Below are positions 16,299-25,303 of a stretch of DNA of 64,000 nt, piece by piece. Below the pieces are notes generated by a model that was not told the origin of the DNA, searched no databases, and saw only the letters and a list, made by a program, of their open reading frames with translations. The position numbers were made by a program, and so were the translations under genes. This DNA comes from AC-32 sp963715575 (GTDB lineage: Bacteria > Actinomycetota > Thermoleophilia > Gaiellales > Gaiellaceae): NCBI GenBank assembly GCA_963715575.1, contig OY970250.1:2232001-2296000 (forward strand), written 5' to 3'. The stretch's first letter is position 1. Each line of letters begins with the position of its first letter.

Positions 16299-17378
16299 TT
16301 GCGCCTCTTGCTGGTCGACGACGACGAGGCAATTCGCGCTCTGCTGCGCACGACGTTCGAGGCTGTCGACGTGGACGTCGACGAGGCCACCAACGCCGTC
16401 GAGGCGCAGGAGCGGATCGTCGCAGCGCGGCCGGACGCGATCGTGATGGACGTCGTCATGCCCGGCCTCAACGGCACTGCGCTCTGCGCCCTGCTGAAGA
16501 CCGCGCCGCGGACGCGCGACATCCCGATCGTGCTGCTGACCGGATCGGACGCCGCCACCGAGGCGACCGCGCGCGAGGTCGGTGCCGACGCCCTGCTGCT
16601 GAAGCCCTTCAGCCCCTTGGAGCTGCTCGCCGTGGTCGAGCGGGTCGCGGCCGGCATGCACGCAACCCCCTTCCGTGCAACCGGCAAGCGGCTGCCTGAC
16701 GAGCAGCTCCTGCTCTACGCCCGCGACCTTCGCCACCTGCTCGAGGTCGAGCGCGGCCAGCGGCGCCTGCTGGAGAACGCCTACCACGAGACCGTCACCG
16801 CCCTCGCCAGCGCGCTCGAGTCGAAGGATCACGGCACCGGCGAGCACTCGCAGCGCGTGCACCGCTACGCGGTCGAGCTGGCCAAGGTGGCGGCGCCCGA
16901 GGTCGTCGAGGACGAGTCCGTCGCCTACGGCTTCATGCTCCACGACGTCGGCAAGATCGGGATCCCCGACCGGATCCTGCAGAAGCCCGGGCCTCTCACT
17001 TCCACCGAGCGCCGCCTGATGGAGACCCACACCGTGCTCGGCGAGCAGCTCCTGCGCGGGGTCTCCTTCCTGCGAGGGTCGGGGCTCGAGGTCGTCCGTT
17101 CGCATCACGAGCGCTGGGACGGCCGCGGCTACCCCGACGGGCGTTCCGGCCAGGAGATCCCGGCCGCGGCCCGGATCTTCGCCGTCGCAGACGCGCTCGA
17201 CGCGATGACGAGCGACCGGCCGTACCGCCGCGCGATGAACTGGGCCGCCGCCGGCCGCGAGCTCCAGCAGCAGGCCGGGCGGCAGTTCGACCCGGCCGTG
17301 GTCGACGCGTTCCGGTCGCGCGAGCGCTCGCTGCGCCGCATCCGGCGCCAGCTGGAGGAAGCCGCGCTCGTCGCTTAG
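16299..17378 (+). CDS. Response regulator with HD-GYP output domain
   Basis: 359 residues. Receiver domain 1-120: acidic pocket Asp7-9, phospho-acceptor Asp51 (VMDVVMPG), Thr81 and Lys102-Pro. A coiled linker about 135-165 leads to an HD-GYP domain: HSQRVHRY, His215-Asp216 in MLHDVGKIGIPD, and HHERWDGRGYPDG with the GYP triad at 277-279. HD-GYP domains hydrolyse c-di-GMP. TTG 16299 is chosen because GAGGAGG precedes it by about 8 nt and it lies directly before the receiver fold. No histidine kinase gene is next to it. Confidence 0.9.
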   Translation: MRLLLVDDDEAIRALLRTTFEAVDVDVDEATNAVEAQERIVAARPDAIVMDVVMPGLNGTALCALLKTAPRTRDIPIVLLTGSDAATEATAREVGADALLLKPFSPLELLAVVERVAAGMHATPFRATGKRLPDEQLLLYARDLRHLLEVERGQRRLLENAYHETVTALASALESKDHGTGEHSQRVHRYAVELAKVAAPEVVEDESVAYGFMLHDVGKIGIPDRILQKPGPLTSTERRLMETHTVLGEQLLRGVSFLRGSGLEVVRSHHERWDGRGYPDGRSGQEIPAAARIFAVADALDAMTSDRPYRRAMNWAAAGRELQQQAGRQFDPAVVDAFRSRERSLRRIRRQLEEAALVA

Positions 17379-17809
17379 GCGGTTGACGTCGGCGGCGGCG
17401 GCAGGACGAGCGCGCTCGTCTCGGCCTGGTGCCAGAGCACGATCTTCCCCTTCACCACGCGGAAGATCGCGGTCGCGAGCTCGCCGGGCCCGTCGCAGCG
17501 GCTGTGCTGCCGGTTGCCGAGCCGGAAGGTTGCCCGCACTGTCTGGCCGTGGCTCTTGATCGAGACGATCTTCCCGGAGCACGGCAGCGCCGAGTTCCAC
17601 GCCTCCGCCTCGGCGTGGTCGCGCAGCCGTGTGACGTTCGAGCCCTGCACGACCTCCGCGCCCGGTGCGAAGAGGTCGGCGGCGCGCTTGTTGTCGTCCG
17701 CGTTCAAGGCCTGGCTCCACGCTCGGACGACGCTCTGCGTCGAGGGCGGGCTCCCGCCGCAGCCGGCGGCGAGCACAGCAAGCACGGCGATCAGCAGGCC
17801 CGCTCTCAG
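17375..17809 (-). CDS. NTF2/SnoaL-like lipoprotein
   Basis: 144 residues. Lipoprotein signal LLIAVLAVLAAGC then GGS, so the mature protein is predicted to be lipid-anchored outside the membrane. The body has the cone-shaped NTF2-like pattern (VVRAWSQALNADDNKRAADLFAPGAEVV, ATFRLGNRQHSRCDGPGELATAIFRV in two pieces, GKIVLWHQ). No ATG, GTG or TTG gives a full signal peptide; CTG 17809, overlapping the upstream TGA as CTGA, yields MRAGLLIAV and is the best start. It overlaps the HD-GYP gene end by 4 bp, convergent. Ligand unknown. Confidence 0.7.
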   Translation of the reverse strand: MRAGLLIAVLAVLAAGCGGSPPSTQSVVRAWSQALNADDNKRAADLFAPGAEVVQGSNVTRLRDHAEAEAWNSALPCSGKIVSIKSHGQTVRATFRLGNRQHSRCDGPGELATAIFRVVKGKIVLWHQAETSALVLPPPPTSTA

Positions 17810-18840
17810 GCCAGTGCCTTTCGGACGAGCGACTGGAAGTGGGCCAGCAGCTTCTCGCTCTCGGGCAGGAGGCGGCCCTCGTCGATCAGCCCCGAGCGGA
17901 CGCCCGCCTGGACCGACTCGACGAGCGCACGGTCCTCGAGCCCGACCTGGTCGTCGAACGCGAGCAGCTCGTCGACCTCCGCGTCGGTGACCTCCTCGGG
18001 GAAGAAGTAGTCGAGGAAACCGCTCGTCCGCTCGGCGCCGAGCGGCGCAACAGGCCCGGCCGCGAGGTTCGGCGGGCCGGGTAGCGCGTAGACCTTCGTC
18101 GCCGGCCAGAGCCAGTGAAACTGCCCTTCGACGGGCCCGCCGCCGTTGCGGCTCGGGCCGAACTGGCTCGAGCCGAGCGCGTGGGTCTCGAGCTTGTAGG
18201 CGCCGGGCGAGACGTCGACGACCTGGCTGAAGCCGGGGTGCGCCACGGCGCAGTGGTAGCACTCGAGGTAGTTCTCGACGGCGATCTTCCAGTTGCAGGC
18301 GAGCTCGAACTCGGCGCGGCGGCGGAAGCGCAGGAGCTCGAGCTCGATCCCACCCGAGGCCACCAGCTCGGGCAGCGGGCCGAGCGTCTCGGCCAGGGAC
18401 GGCGGCTCGGCGTCGGGGTGGACGAACAGCAGCGGGCCCCAGGCCTCGACCGACAGCTCGCGCAGGCAGATCCCGTCGAGCTCGAGCTCCGGGCCGCGAG
18501 GGGCCGAGCGAAGCCGGCCGTCGAGCTCATAGGTCCAGGCGTGGTAGGGGCACTGGAGCGTCGCGCGGTTGCCTCGGCCCTGGGCGACGAGCGAGCCGCG
18601 GTGGCGGCAGACGTTCAGCAGCGCATGCAGCTCACCGTCCCGGTCGCGCGTGACGACGACCGGCACGTCGCCGACGCTGCAGGTGAAGAAGTCGCCCGGC
18701 GCGGCGGCGCGCTCGGCGGGGCCGGCGTACTGCCAGCCATGGCGAAAGATCCGCTCCTGCTCCCGCCGCAACAACTCGGGATCCGAGTACCAGCTCCACG
18801 GAAGCGTGCCCTGCGCAGTCCCGGAGGCCAAACCGGCCAC
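17806..18840 (-). CDS. Rieske non-haem iron oxygenase, large subunit
   Basis: About 344 residues from GTG 18840; an in-frame TTG at 18939 would add 33 unusual residues. Rieske motif CRH-x16-CPYH binds the 2Fe-2S cluster. The mononuclear iron site is seen as NYLECYHCAVAHPGF (Asn, two His), with an Asp expected nearer the C-terminus (DYFFPEEVTDAEVDE). Such enzymes hydroxylate or demethylate aromatic or quaternary ammonium compounds using a reductase partner, which is not encoded here. The tail AHFQSLVRKAL is typical of the choline/carnitine-like branch, but the substrate remains open. Confidence 0.85.
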   Translation of the reverse strand: MAGLASGTAQGTLPWSWYSDPELLRREQERIFRHGWQYAGPAERAAAPGDFFTCSVGDVPVVVTRDRDGELHALLNVCRHRGSLVAQGRGNRATLQCPYHAWTYELDGRLRSAPRGPELELDGICLRELSVEAWGPLLFVHPDAEPPSLAETLGPLPELVASGGIELELLRFRRRAEFELACNWKIAVENYLECYHCAVAHPGFSQVVDVSPGAYKLETHALGSSQFGPSRNGGGPVEGQFHWLWPATKVYALPGPPNLAAGPVAPLGAERTSGFLDYFFPEEVTDAEVDELLAFDDQVGLEDRALVESVQAGVRSGLIDEGRLLPESEKLLAHFQSLVRKALA

Positions 18841-18883
18841 GACTCTACAGGACAACCTCAGTGGCCCCGAACGGCTCTGGCTC

Positions 18884-18909
18884 GCCATTTCCCGGGCCTG
18901 GGAAATGGC
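18884..18909. repeat. Perfect 10-bp inverted repeat upstream of the Rieske gene
   Basis: GCCATTTCCC, 6-nt centre, GGGAAATGGC. It lies 44 bp before the GTG of the oxygenase gene, in the divergent region shared with the PAP2 gene. The arms are AT-richer than the surroundings. No T-tract follows on either strand, so an operator is more likely than a terminator. Confidence 0.5.
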
Positions 18910-19067
18910 ACACGCACTCGTCTCCGTGCTACTTGCCAAGGCTGAGCGAGGACTGAAGTAACCTGAGAAGCCAGGGTCCCCGAGCTCAATTTTCGGCGGC
19001 TCGTGTGAAACGCGGCTGGGACGCCCAGATAGGGGCGCCCAAACAAGCAGCAGAGGAATGGAGACGG

Positions 19068-19670
19068 ATGGACTGGAGCGTGCTGCACGACCTGAACGAG
19101 TTCATGCGAGCGCATGACCTGGCCGAAGACCCGATCACACTGTTCGCCTCGACGGCTGTCGCGATCTACGCGTTTGCGACGATCGCGCTTTGGTTCGTTT
19201 CGCGCCCGGCCGGTGTCCAGCGCCTGCGGCTCGCTTGCACCTCTGCCCTTGCCTCCGCGGCTGCCGGCCTCTTGCTTAACCAGGCGATCGCACACATCTG
19301 GTTCCGCGAACGTCCATATGTCGAGCACCCTGGGTCGCTCGTGCTTTTCACGCGTCCTTCGAGCGACCCGTCCTTTCCAAGTGACCATGCGACCGCCTCG
19401 TTCGCGATCGCGGTGGCTGTTCTGTTCTTCAACCGCCGACTGGGCGCAGCCTTTCTAGCCTTCGCAGTTGCGATCTCCCTTTCCCGTGTCTTGCTCGCGA
19501 TGCACTATCCGAGCGATGTGGTCGCCGGTGCCCTGACAGGTGTTGTCGCGGCGATCGGGATCTGCACGCTTGCACGACCCCTGATCCTGCGCCTGACTGC
19601 GCTCACGGCGCAGATCACCGATCCCGTACTTCGGCGAATTTGGCAACTGGGCGCTCGGTTCGCCGCCTGA
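19068..19670 (+). CDS. PAP2-family membrane phosphatase
   Basis: 200 residues from ATG 19068 (GGAGACGG just upstream); an upstream ATG at 19005 would add 21 residues. Phosphatase motifs: FRERPYVEHP (partial K-x6-RP), PSFPSDHATASF and SLSRVLLAMHYPSDVVAG, with four or five membrane helices. The pattern fits undecaprenyl-pyrophosphate phosphatases of the BcrC type, which recycle the wall lipid carrier and can give bacitracin tolerance, but other lipid phosphates are possible. Base composition is visibly less GC-rich than its neighbours (many TTT, CTT, GCT codons). Confidence 0.85.
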   Translation: MDWSVLHDLNEFMRAHDLAEDPITLFASTAVAIYAFATIALWFVSRPAGVQRLRLACTSALASAAAGLLLNQAIAHIWFRERPYVEHPGSLVLFTRPSSDPSFPSDHATASFAIAVAVLFFNRRLGAAFLAFAVAISLSRVLLAMHYPSDVVAGALTGVVAAIGICTLARPLILRLTALTAQITDPVLRRIWQLGARFAA

Positions 19671-19693
19671 GTAGAACCCCGGCCGGCCACGAC

Positions 19694-19699
19694 TATACT
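19694..19699 (+). promoter_or_regulatory. -10 box for the acyl-CoA dehydrogenase gene
   Basis: TATACT, 9 nt before ATG 19709; expected mRNA start within 2-3 nt of the start codon. No -35 box recognised. Confidence 0.5.
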
Positions 19700-19708
19700 C
19701 GCGGCCCG

Positions 19709-20872
19709 ATGGACTTCGAGCTCTCGGCCGACCAGCGGGAGATCCAGGCGCTGGCGCGGGAGTTCGCGCAGGCGGAGATCGAGCCGAACGCCTCGGACTG
19801 GGACCGCGCGCACGGGTTCCCGCGTGAGCTGTTCGGCAAGCTGGCCGAGCTCGGCTTCATGGGCGTCTGCATCCCGGAGGAGTACGGCGGCGCAGGCGCG
19901 GACTTCCTCTCGTACATCCTCGTCCTGGAGGAGCTGTCGAGGGCCGACGCCGGCGTGGGGGTGACCGTCGCGGTGCACACGAGCGCGGTCACGCTGCCGA
20001 TCCTCGGCTTCGGCAGCGACGAGCAGCGCAGCCGCTTCGTGCCCCCGCTTGCGCGTGGCGAGGCGATCGGCGCGTTCGCGCTGACCGAGCCCGAGGCAGG
20101 CTCGGACGCCGGCTCGCTGCGCACCGCCGCGGCCGCAGACGGCGACGGCTGGTCGATCACGGGCTCCAAGCAATGGATCACGAACGGCGGCTTCGGCGGC
20201 ACCGTGCTGCTCTTCGCGCGCACCGACCAGGACACGCCCGGGCCGAAGGGCATCTCCGCGTTCGTGCTCGACGGCGACCAGGTACGCGTCACGCGCGAGG
20301 AGGAGAAGCTCGGCCTCAACTCGTCGTCGACCGTCGACCTCGCGATCGAAGGAGCCCGGGTGGGCCGCGACCGGCTGCTGCACGAGGAGGGCAAGGGCTT
20401 CAACGTCGCCATGTCCACTCTCGACGGCGGCCGGATCGGGATCGCCGCCCAGGCGCTCGGGATCGCCCAGGCCGCCTACGACGTGGCGCGGGAGTACGCG
20501 CTCGAGCGCCGCCAGTTCGGCAAGCGGATCGCCGAGTTCCAGGCGATCCAGTGGAAGCTGGCAGACATGGCGACGGAGATCGACGCGGCGCGCCTGCTCG
20601 TCTATCGCGCGGCCTGGCTGAAGCAGGAGGGCCGACCGCACACCGAGGCCGGGGCGAAGGCGAAGCTGTTCGCCTCCGAGCTGGCGCGGCGGCAGACGGC
20701 GGAGGCGATCCAGGTGCTCGGCGGCTACGGATACACGAAGGAGTTCCCGGTCGAGCGCTACTACCGCGATGCGAAGATCACGGAGATCTACGAGGGAACG
20801 AGCGAGATCCAACGGCTCGTGATCGCCCGCTCGATCCTCGGCCTCCGCGAACGCGAGCTCGCGCAGGGATGA
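19709..20872 (+). CDS. Acyl-CoA dehydrogenase (short/branched chain type)
   Basis: 387 residues. FAD-dependent 2,3-dehydrogenation of acyl-CoA, passing electrons to ETF (encoded at 33603-35338). Signatures: FALTEPEAGSDAGS, WITNGGFGG, LDGGRIGIAAQALGIA, YALERRQFGKRI, QVLGGYGYTKEFPVERYYRD and IYEGTSEIQRLVIAR with the catalytic Glu at about 362. Its stop overlaps the adenosyltransferase start (ATGA). Chain-length preference is not assignable by eye. Confidence 0.95.
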   Translation: MDFELSADQREIQALAREFAQAEIEPNASDWDRAHGFPRELFGKLAELGFMGVCIPEEYGGAGADFLSYILVLEELSRADAGVGVTVAVHTSAVTLPILGFGSDEQRSRFVPPLARGEAIGAFALTEPEAGSDAGSLRTAAAADGDGWSITGSKQWITNGGFGGTVLLFARTDQDTPGPKGISAFVLDGDQVRVTREEEKLGLNSSSTVDLAIEGARVGRDRLLHEEGKGFNVAMSTLDGGRIGIAAQALGIAQAAYDVAREYALERRQFGKRIAEFQAIQWKLADMATEIDAARLLVYRAAWLKQEGRPHTEAGAKAKLFASELARRQTAEAIQVLGGYGYTKEFPVERYYRDAKITEIYEGTSEIQRLVIARSILGLRERELAQG

Positions 20873-21447
20873 GCCCGCGCGAGCGCGACGAGCCGGTCCG
20901 GCTGACGAAGATCTACACGCGCGGCGGCGACGCCGGCGAGACGAGCCTCGGCGACGGCTCGCGCGTCTCGAAGCTCGACGCGCGAGTGATCGCGTATGGC
21001 GCGGTCGACGAGCTCAACTCGCAGCTCGGGCTCGTGCTCGCGCTGCGGGAGCTCGAACCGGCCGTGCGCAAGCCGCTCGAGCGGGTCCAGAACGAACTGT
21101 TCGACCTCGGCGCCGACCTCTCGGTTCCGTTCGTGCCCGGCGACGACCGGCTCCGGCTCGCCCAGGCGCAGGTCGACGAGCTCGAGCGCCTCTGCGACCT
21201 GTACAACGAGGGCCTGCCGGAGTTGAAGAGCTTCGTCCTCCCGGGCGGCAGTGAGTCGGCGGCGCGACTGCACGTGGCCCGGGCAGTCTGCCGCCGCGCA
21301 GAGCTCGCGGCGCTGGCCGCTGCGCGCGAGGTCGAGATCGATCCACTCGGGCCGGTCTACCTGAACCGGCTCTCGGACCTGCTTTTCATCCTCGCGCGCC
21401 AGGCCAACGCCGGCGGGGATGAGCTGCTCTGGCGGCCGGGCGGCTAG
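20869..21447 (+). CDS. Cob(I)alamin adenosyltransferase, PduO type
   Basis: 192 residues. Transfers adenosyl from ATP to cob(I)alamin, making the coenzyme of the acyl-CoA mutase encoded 6 kb away. Family motifs: TKIYTRGGDAGETSLGDGSRVSK (ATP-binding N-terminus, two parts), DELNSQLGLV, QNELFDLGADLS, FVLPGGSESAARLHVARAVCRRAE and YLNRLSDLLFILAR. Starts inside the dehydrogenase stop (ATGA). Regulation seems tied to the dehydrogenase promoter. Confidence 0.93.
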   Translation: MSPRERDEPVRLTKIYTRGGDAGETSLGDGSRVSKLDARVIAYGAVDELNSQLGLVLALRELEPAVRKPLERVQNELFDLGADLSVPFVPGDDRLRLAQAQVDELERLCDLYNEGLPELKSFVLPGGSESAARLHVARAVCRRAELAALAAAREVEIDPLGPVYLNRLSDLLFILARQANAGGDELLWRPGG

Positions 21448-21473
21448 CCGATCTGCCTGTGGCCGGACATCTA

Positions 21474-24400
21474 CTAGGGCAGCGGGACGACGATGATCGT
21501 CCGGTTTTCGAAGGTGCCGGTACCGCCGGTTACGTCGTACTTGGCGGTGAAGGTCGTGCTTCCCGGCGTCAGCCCGGTGACGTAGAAGGTCGCGGTTCCC
21601 TGGACAGCGATGTTTCCCTGAGAGCCGCCACGCTGGACTGAGAACGCCTGCGCGTCGGACGCCGCGCGCACCGTCGCGCCGGAGATCGCGAAGCCCATGT
21701 TGCTCTGGTTGCCGCTGTTGCTGTTCGACTCGAAGGCCGTGACCGTGACGATCGCGTTGCCCGAGGCCGGGATGGTCACCGTGACCGCCGGGCCGACCGT
21801 CGTCAGGTTCGTGTACGTGGTGCTGGAGGTCGTCTCGGAGGTGGCAACGGTGGCTCCCAGGACGCCCGAGATCCCGGTCGCGCCCTTCGCACCGGTCGCG
21901 CCCTTGGCGCCGGTCGCGCCCTTGGCGCCGGCCGGTCCCTGAGAGCCGGTTGTGCCCTTCGCACCAGTCGTGCCCTTGGCGCCGGTGACTCCCTTCGAGC
22001 CCGTCGCGCCCTTGGAGCCGGTGACACCCTTGGCGCCGGTCGCGCCCTTCGATCCGGTCGGGCCTTTTGCGCCCGCCGGGCCTGCAATTCCCTGGGTACC
22101 CGTCACGCCTTTCGCGCCGGTCGCGCCCTTGAGGCCCGTGGGCCCCTTGGCGCCGGCCGGTCCCTGAACGCCGGTTGCTCCCTTTGCGCCGGTTGCTCCC
22201 TTTGCGCCCGTGGGGCCTTGGGCACCAGCCGGTCCCTGGGCGCCAGTTGCGCCCTTAGCACCCGTCACGCCCGTGGCTCCGGTCACGCCCTTGGCTCCGG
22301 TGGTTCCTTTGGCTCCCGTGGCTCCCTTCGAGCCCGTGACGCCCTTCGAGCCGGTCGAGCCCTTCGCGCCGGTCGCTCCCCTGGCGCCCGTCGGGCCCTG
22401 AGCACCCGTAGGCCCGGCGACGCCCTGCGCGCCCGTCGCTCCCTTGGCCCCGGTGGATCCCTTCGCACCGGTCACGCCCTTCGCGCCGGTGACACCGTTG
22501 GAGCCAGTCGCACCCTTGGCGCCGGTGGCGCCCTTCGACCCGGTGGCTCCCTTGGCACCCGTGGTCCCCTTCGAGCCGGTCGAGCCCTTCGCGCCGGTCG
22601 CGCCCTTGGCGCCGGTCGGCCCCTGAGCACCGGCCGGCCCGGCGGCACCCTGCGCGCCCGTCACGCCCTTGCTGCCGGTCGCGCCGCTGGCGCCGGTGGT
22701 TCCCTTCGCGCCGGTCACGCCCTTCGCGCCGGTGACACCGTTGGAGCCAGTCGCACCCTTGGCGCCGGTGGCGCCCTTCGACCCGGTGGCTCCCTTGGCA
22801 CCCGTGGTCCCCTTCGAGCCGGTCGAGCCCTTCGCGCCGGTCGCGCCCTTGGCGCCGGTCGGCCCCTGAGCACCGGCCGGCCCGGCGGCACCCTGCGCGC
22901 CCGTCGCTCCCTTGGCGCCGGTGGATCCCGTCGCACCGCTCACACCCTTGCTGCCGGTAACGCCGCTGGCGCCCGTCGGTCCCTGTGCACCCGCCGGCCC
23001 GGCGGCACCCTGCGCGCCGGTTGCTCCCTTGGTGCCAGTCGCGCCCTTGGCACCGGTCACGCCCTTGGCGCCGGTCGTGCCCTTCGCGCCGGTAGTTCCC
23101 TTGGCGCCCGTAGCGCCTTTGGAGCCGGTCACGCCCTTGGCTCCGGTGACACCCTTGGAGCCAGTCGCGCCCTTGGAGCCAGTCGCGCCCTTGGCTCCGG
23201 TGGTTCCTTTGGCTCCCGTGGCTCCCTTCGAGCCCGTGACGCCCTTCGAGCCGGTCGAGCCCTTCGCGCCGGTCGCTCCCTTGGCGCCGGTCGGGCCCTG
23301 AGCACCGGTAGGCCCGGCGACGCCCTGCGCGCCCGTCGCTCCCTTTGCCCCGGTGGATCCCTTTGCACCGGTCACGCCCTTCGCGCCGGTGACACCGTTG
23401 GAGCCAGTCGCACCCTTGGCGCCGGTGGCGCCCTTCGACCCGGTGGCTCCCTTGGCACCCGTGGTCCCCTTCGAGCCGGTCGAGCCCTTCGCGCCGGTCG
23501 CGCCCTTGGCGCCGGTCGGCCCCTGAGCACCGGCCGGCCCGGCGGCACCCTGCGCGCCCGTCGCTCCCTTGGCCCCGGTGGATCCCTTCGCACCGGTCAC
23601 GCCCTTGCTGCCGGTCGCGCCGCTGGCGCCGGTGGTTCCCTTCGCGCCGGTCACGCCCTTCGCGCCGGTGACACCGTTGGAGCCAGTCGCACCCTTGGCG
23701 CCGGTGGCGCCCTTCGACCCGGTGGCTCCCTTGGCACCCGTGGTCCCCTTCGACCCGGTGACGCCCGTGGCGCCGGTCACGCCCCTGGCACCCGTCGGGC
23801 CCTGAGCACCGGCCGGCCCGACGACGCCCTGCGCGCCCGTCGCTCCCTTGGCCCCGGTGGATCCCTTCGCACCGGTCACGCCCTTGCTGCCGGTCGCGCC
23901 GCTGGCGCCGGTGGTTCCCTTCGCGCCGGTCACGCCCTTCGCGCCGGTGACACCGTTGGAGCCAGTCGCACCCTTGGCGCCGGTGGCGCCCTTCGACCCG
24001 GTGGCTCCCTTGGCACCCGTGGTCCCCTTCGAGCCGGTCGAGCCCTTCGCGCCGGTCGCGCCCTTGGCGCCGGTCGGCCCCTGAGCACCGGCCGGCCCGG
24101 CGGCACCCTGCGCGCCCGTCGCTCCCTTGGCGCCGGTGGATCCCGTCGCACCGCTCACACCCTTGCTGCCGGTAACGCCGCTGGCGCCCGTCGTTCCCTT
24201 TGCGCCGCTAGCGCCCTTGGAGCCGGTCGTACCCTTGGAGCCAGTCGTGCCCGTGGCGCCGGTGACGCCCTTGGCGCCCGTCGGTCCCTGTGCACCCGCC
24301 GGCCCGGCGGCACCCTGCGCGCCGGTTGCTCCCTTGGTGCCAGTCGCGCCCTTGGCACCGGTCACGCCCTTGGCGCCGGTCGTGCCCTTCGCGCCGGTAG

Positions 24401-25196
24401 TTCCCTTCGCGCCGGTCACGCCTTTGCTGCCCGTGACGCCCTTGGCGCCGGTCGTGCCCTTCACGCCTGTCGTGCCCTTCGCTCCCTGCGGGCCGGTGAC
24501 GCCCTTCGCACCCTGTTGACCGGTTGCGCCGCGGTCTCCCTTCGGGCCCTGTGGGCCGAGCGGCCCCTGCGGGCCTTCAGGCCCAGTCGCGCCGCGGTTG
24601 GTCGCAGTGCCAGGAATTCCCTGCTGTCCCGTTGCGCCGGTCGCACCGACAGGCCCCGTGCCGCCGGTCGCACCGGCAGGCCCGGTGACGCCGCTCGGGC
24701 CGGTCGGGCCAGGAATGCCAGCGGGGCCGACAGGGCCGGCCAAGCCGGGCGGCCCTGCCGTTCCGCGCGGGCCTTGAGACCCGGTCGCGCCGTGGCGCGC
24801 GGACGAGAAGCCTTGCGGCGTGGAGGAGGGGCCGGCAGACGGCGAGGCGCCCGCCGTCGATCCAGTAGAGGCGAGTGACGGCTCGGAGCCCGCCGACTTC
24901 GGGTCGGCGCCGTTGCCGCTTGCGGACGACCGCGAGCTCCCGGCTGCGAGCGACGAACCTCCTGATCGGCCACCGGCCTGATCGCCATGTGCGCGGTTCC
25001 GCAGGACGACCGCCGACCACGGCGATGCGGCCGCGTGCGCCCCGGCCGCGCTGGTCTCGCTGGGACCCCGCAAGAAGAACGCGCCGACGGCCAGCGTGAT
25101 CGCCAGCGGCAGCAGCGTGATCGCGGGCACACCTGCGATGCGCCGCAACGGCCGCACCGGAAGTCCACCGCGCATGGGATTGCGCTCGCTCGCCAC
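21474..25196 (-). CDS. Large collagen-like repeat protein with N-terminal anchor
   Basis: About 1,240 residues. A membrane segment near residues 24-46 (ITLLPLAITLAVGAFFLRG) is followed by a Ser/Ala/Gly-rich spacer. Then come roughly 950 residues of uninterrupted Gly-X-Y triplets, mostly GAT, GAK, GSK, GVT and GPT, and a C-terminal beta-rich domain of about 130 residues (TYTNLTTVGPAVTVTIPASG ... FENRTIIVVPLP). Thr-rich Y positions recall bacterial collagens such as BclA. GTG 25196, behind GGGGGAACC, is preferred over TTG 25217. Probably a surface fibre; partner unknown. It converges on the adenosyltransferase gene. Confidence 0.85.
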   Translation of the reverse strand: MASERNPMRGGLPVRPLRRIAGVPAITLLPLAITLAVGAFFLRGPSETSAAGAHAAASPWSAVVLRNRAHGDQAGGRSGGSSLAAGSSRSSASGNGADPKSAGSEPSLASTGSTAGASPSAGPSSTPQGFSSARHGATGSQGPRGTAGPPGLAGPVGPAGIPGPTGPSGVTGPAGATGGTGPVGATGATGQQGIPGTATNRGATGPEGPQGPLGPQGPKGDRGATGQQGAKGVTGPQGAKGTTGVKGTTGAKGVTGSKGVTGAKGTTGAKGTTGAKGVTGAKGATGTKGATGAQGAAGPAGAQGPTGAKGVTGATGTTGSKGTTGSKGASGAKGTTGASGVTGSKGVSGATGSTGAKGATGAQGAAGPAGAQGPTGAKGATGAKGSTGSKGTTGAKGATGSKGATGAKGATGSNGVTGAKGVTGAKGTTGASGATGSKGVTGAKGSTGAKGATGAQGVVGPAGAQGPTGARGVTGATGVTGSKGTTGAKGATGSKGATGAKGATGSNGVTGAKGVTGAKGTTGASGATGSKGVTGAKGSTGAKGATGAQGAAGPAGAQGPTGAKGATGAKGSTGSKGTTGAKGATGSKGATGAKGATGSNGVTGAKGVTGAKGSTGAKGATGAQGVAGPTGAQGPTGAKGATGAKGSTGSKGVTGSKGATGAKGTTGAKGATGSKGATGSKGVTGAKGVTGSKGATGAKGTTGAKGTTGAKGVTGAKGATGTKGATGAQGAAGPAGAQGPTGASGVTGSKGVSGATGSTGAKGATGAQGAAGPAGAQGPTGAKGATGAKGSTGSKGTTGAKGATGSKGATGAKGATGSNGVTGAKGVTGAKGTTGASGATGSKGVTGAQGAAGPAGAQGPTGAKGATGAKGSTGSKGTTGAKGATGSKGATGAKGATGSNGVTGAKGVTGAKGSTGAKGATGAQGVAGPTGAQGPTGARGATGAKGSTGSKGVTGSKGATGAKGTTGAKGVTGATGVTGAKGATGAQGPAGAQGPTGAKGATGAKGATGVQGPAGAKGPTGLKGATGAKGVTGTQGIAGPAGAKGPTGSKGATGAKGVTGSKGATGSKGVTGAKGTTGAKGTTGSQGPAGAKGATGAKGATGAKGATGISGVLGATVATSETTSSTTYTNLTTVGPAVTVTIPASGNAIVTVTAFESNSNSGNQSNMGFAISGATVRAASDAQAFSVQRGGSQGNIAVQGTATFYVTGLTPGSTTFTAKYDVTGGTGTFENRTIIVVPLP
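22912..24405 (-). repeat. 279-bp repeat units inside the collagen-like gene
   Basis: Nearly identical blocks recur with a 279-bp period (93 residues, 31 Gly-X-Y triplets), clearly at 23569-23847 and 23848-24126, with a related block from 24127. The stretch at 22912 shares its opening with that at 24127, which points to larger segmental duplication. Copy number is likely to vary and short-read assembly may be wrong here. Confidence 0.75.
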
Positions 25197-25303
25197 GGTT
25201 CCCCCATCGGTTCCCAAAGGCTGCGAAACGGGGAGCGTCCGGTGTGAAAGCGGTATGTGCGGGCCGAATGTCCCTGGAACGAGGGACGCTGGGAACCCGC
25301 CGC

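Noticed and set aside
22400..24420. Regular repeats that could be taken for a CRISPR array
   Set aside because: The units are coding Gly-X-Y triplets without constant repeat/variable spacer alternation, and no cas genes are present.
22218..24878. Long open frame on the plus strand opposite the collagen-like gene, itself repetitive
   Set aside because: It follows automatically from the Gly-X-Y codon pattern on the other strand; it has no start context, signal or recognisable domain.
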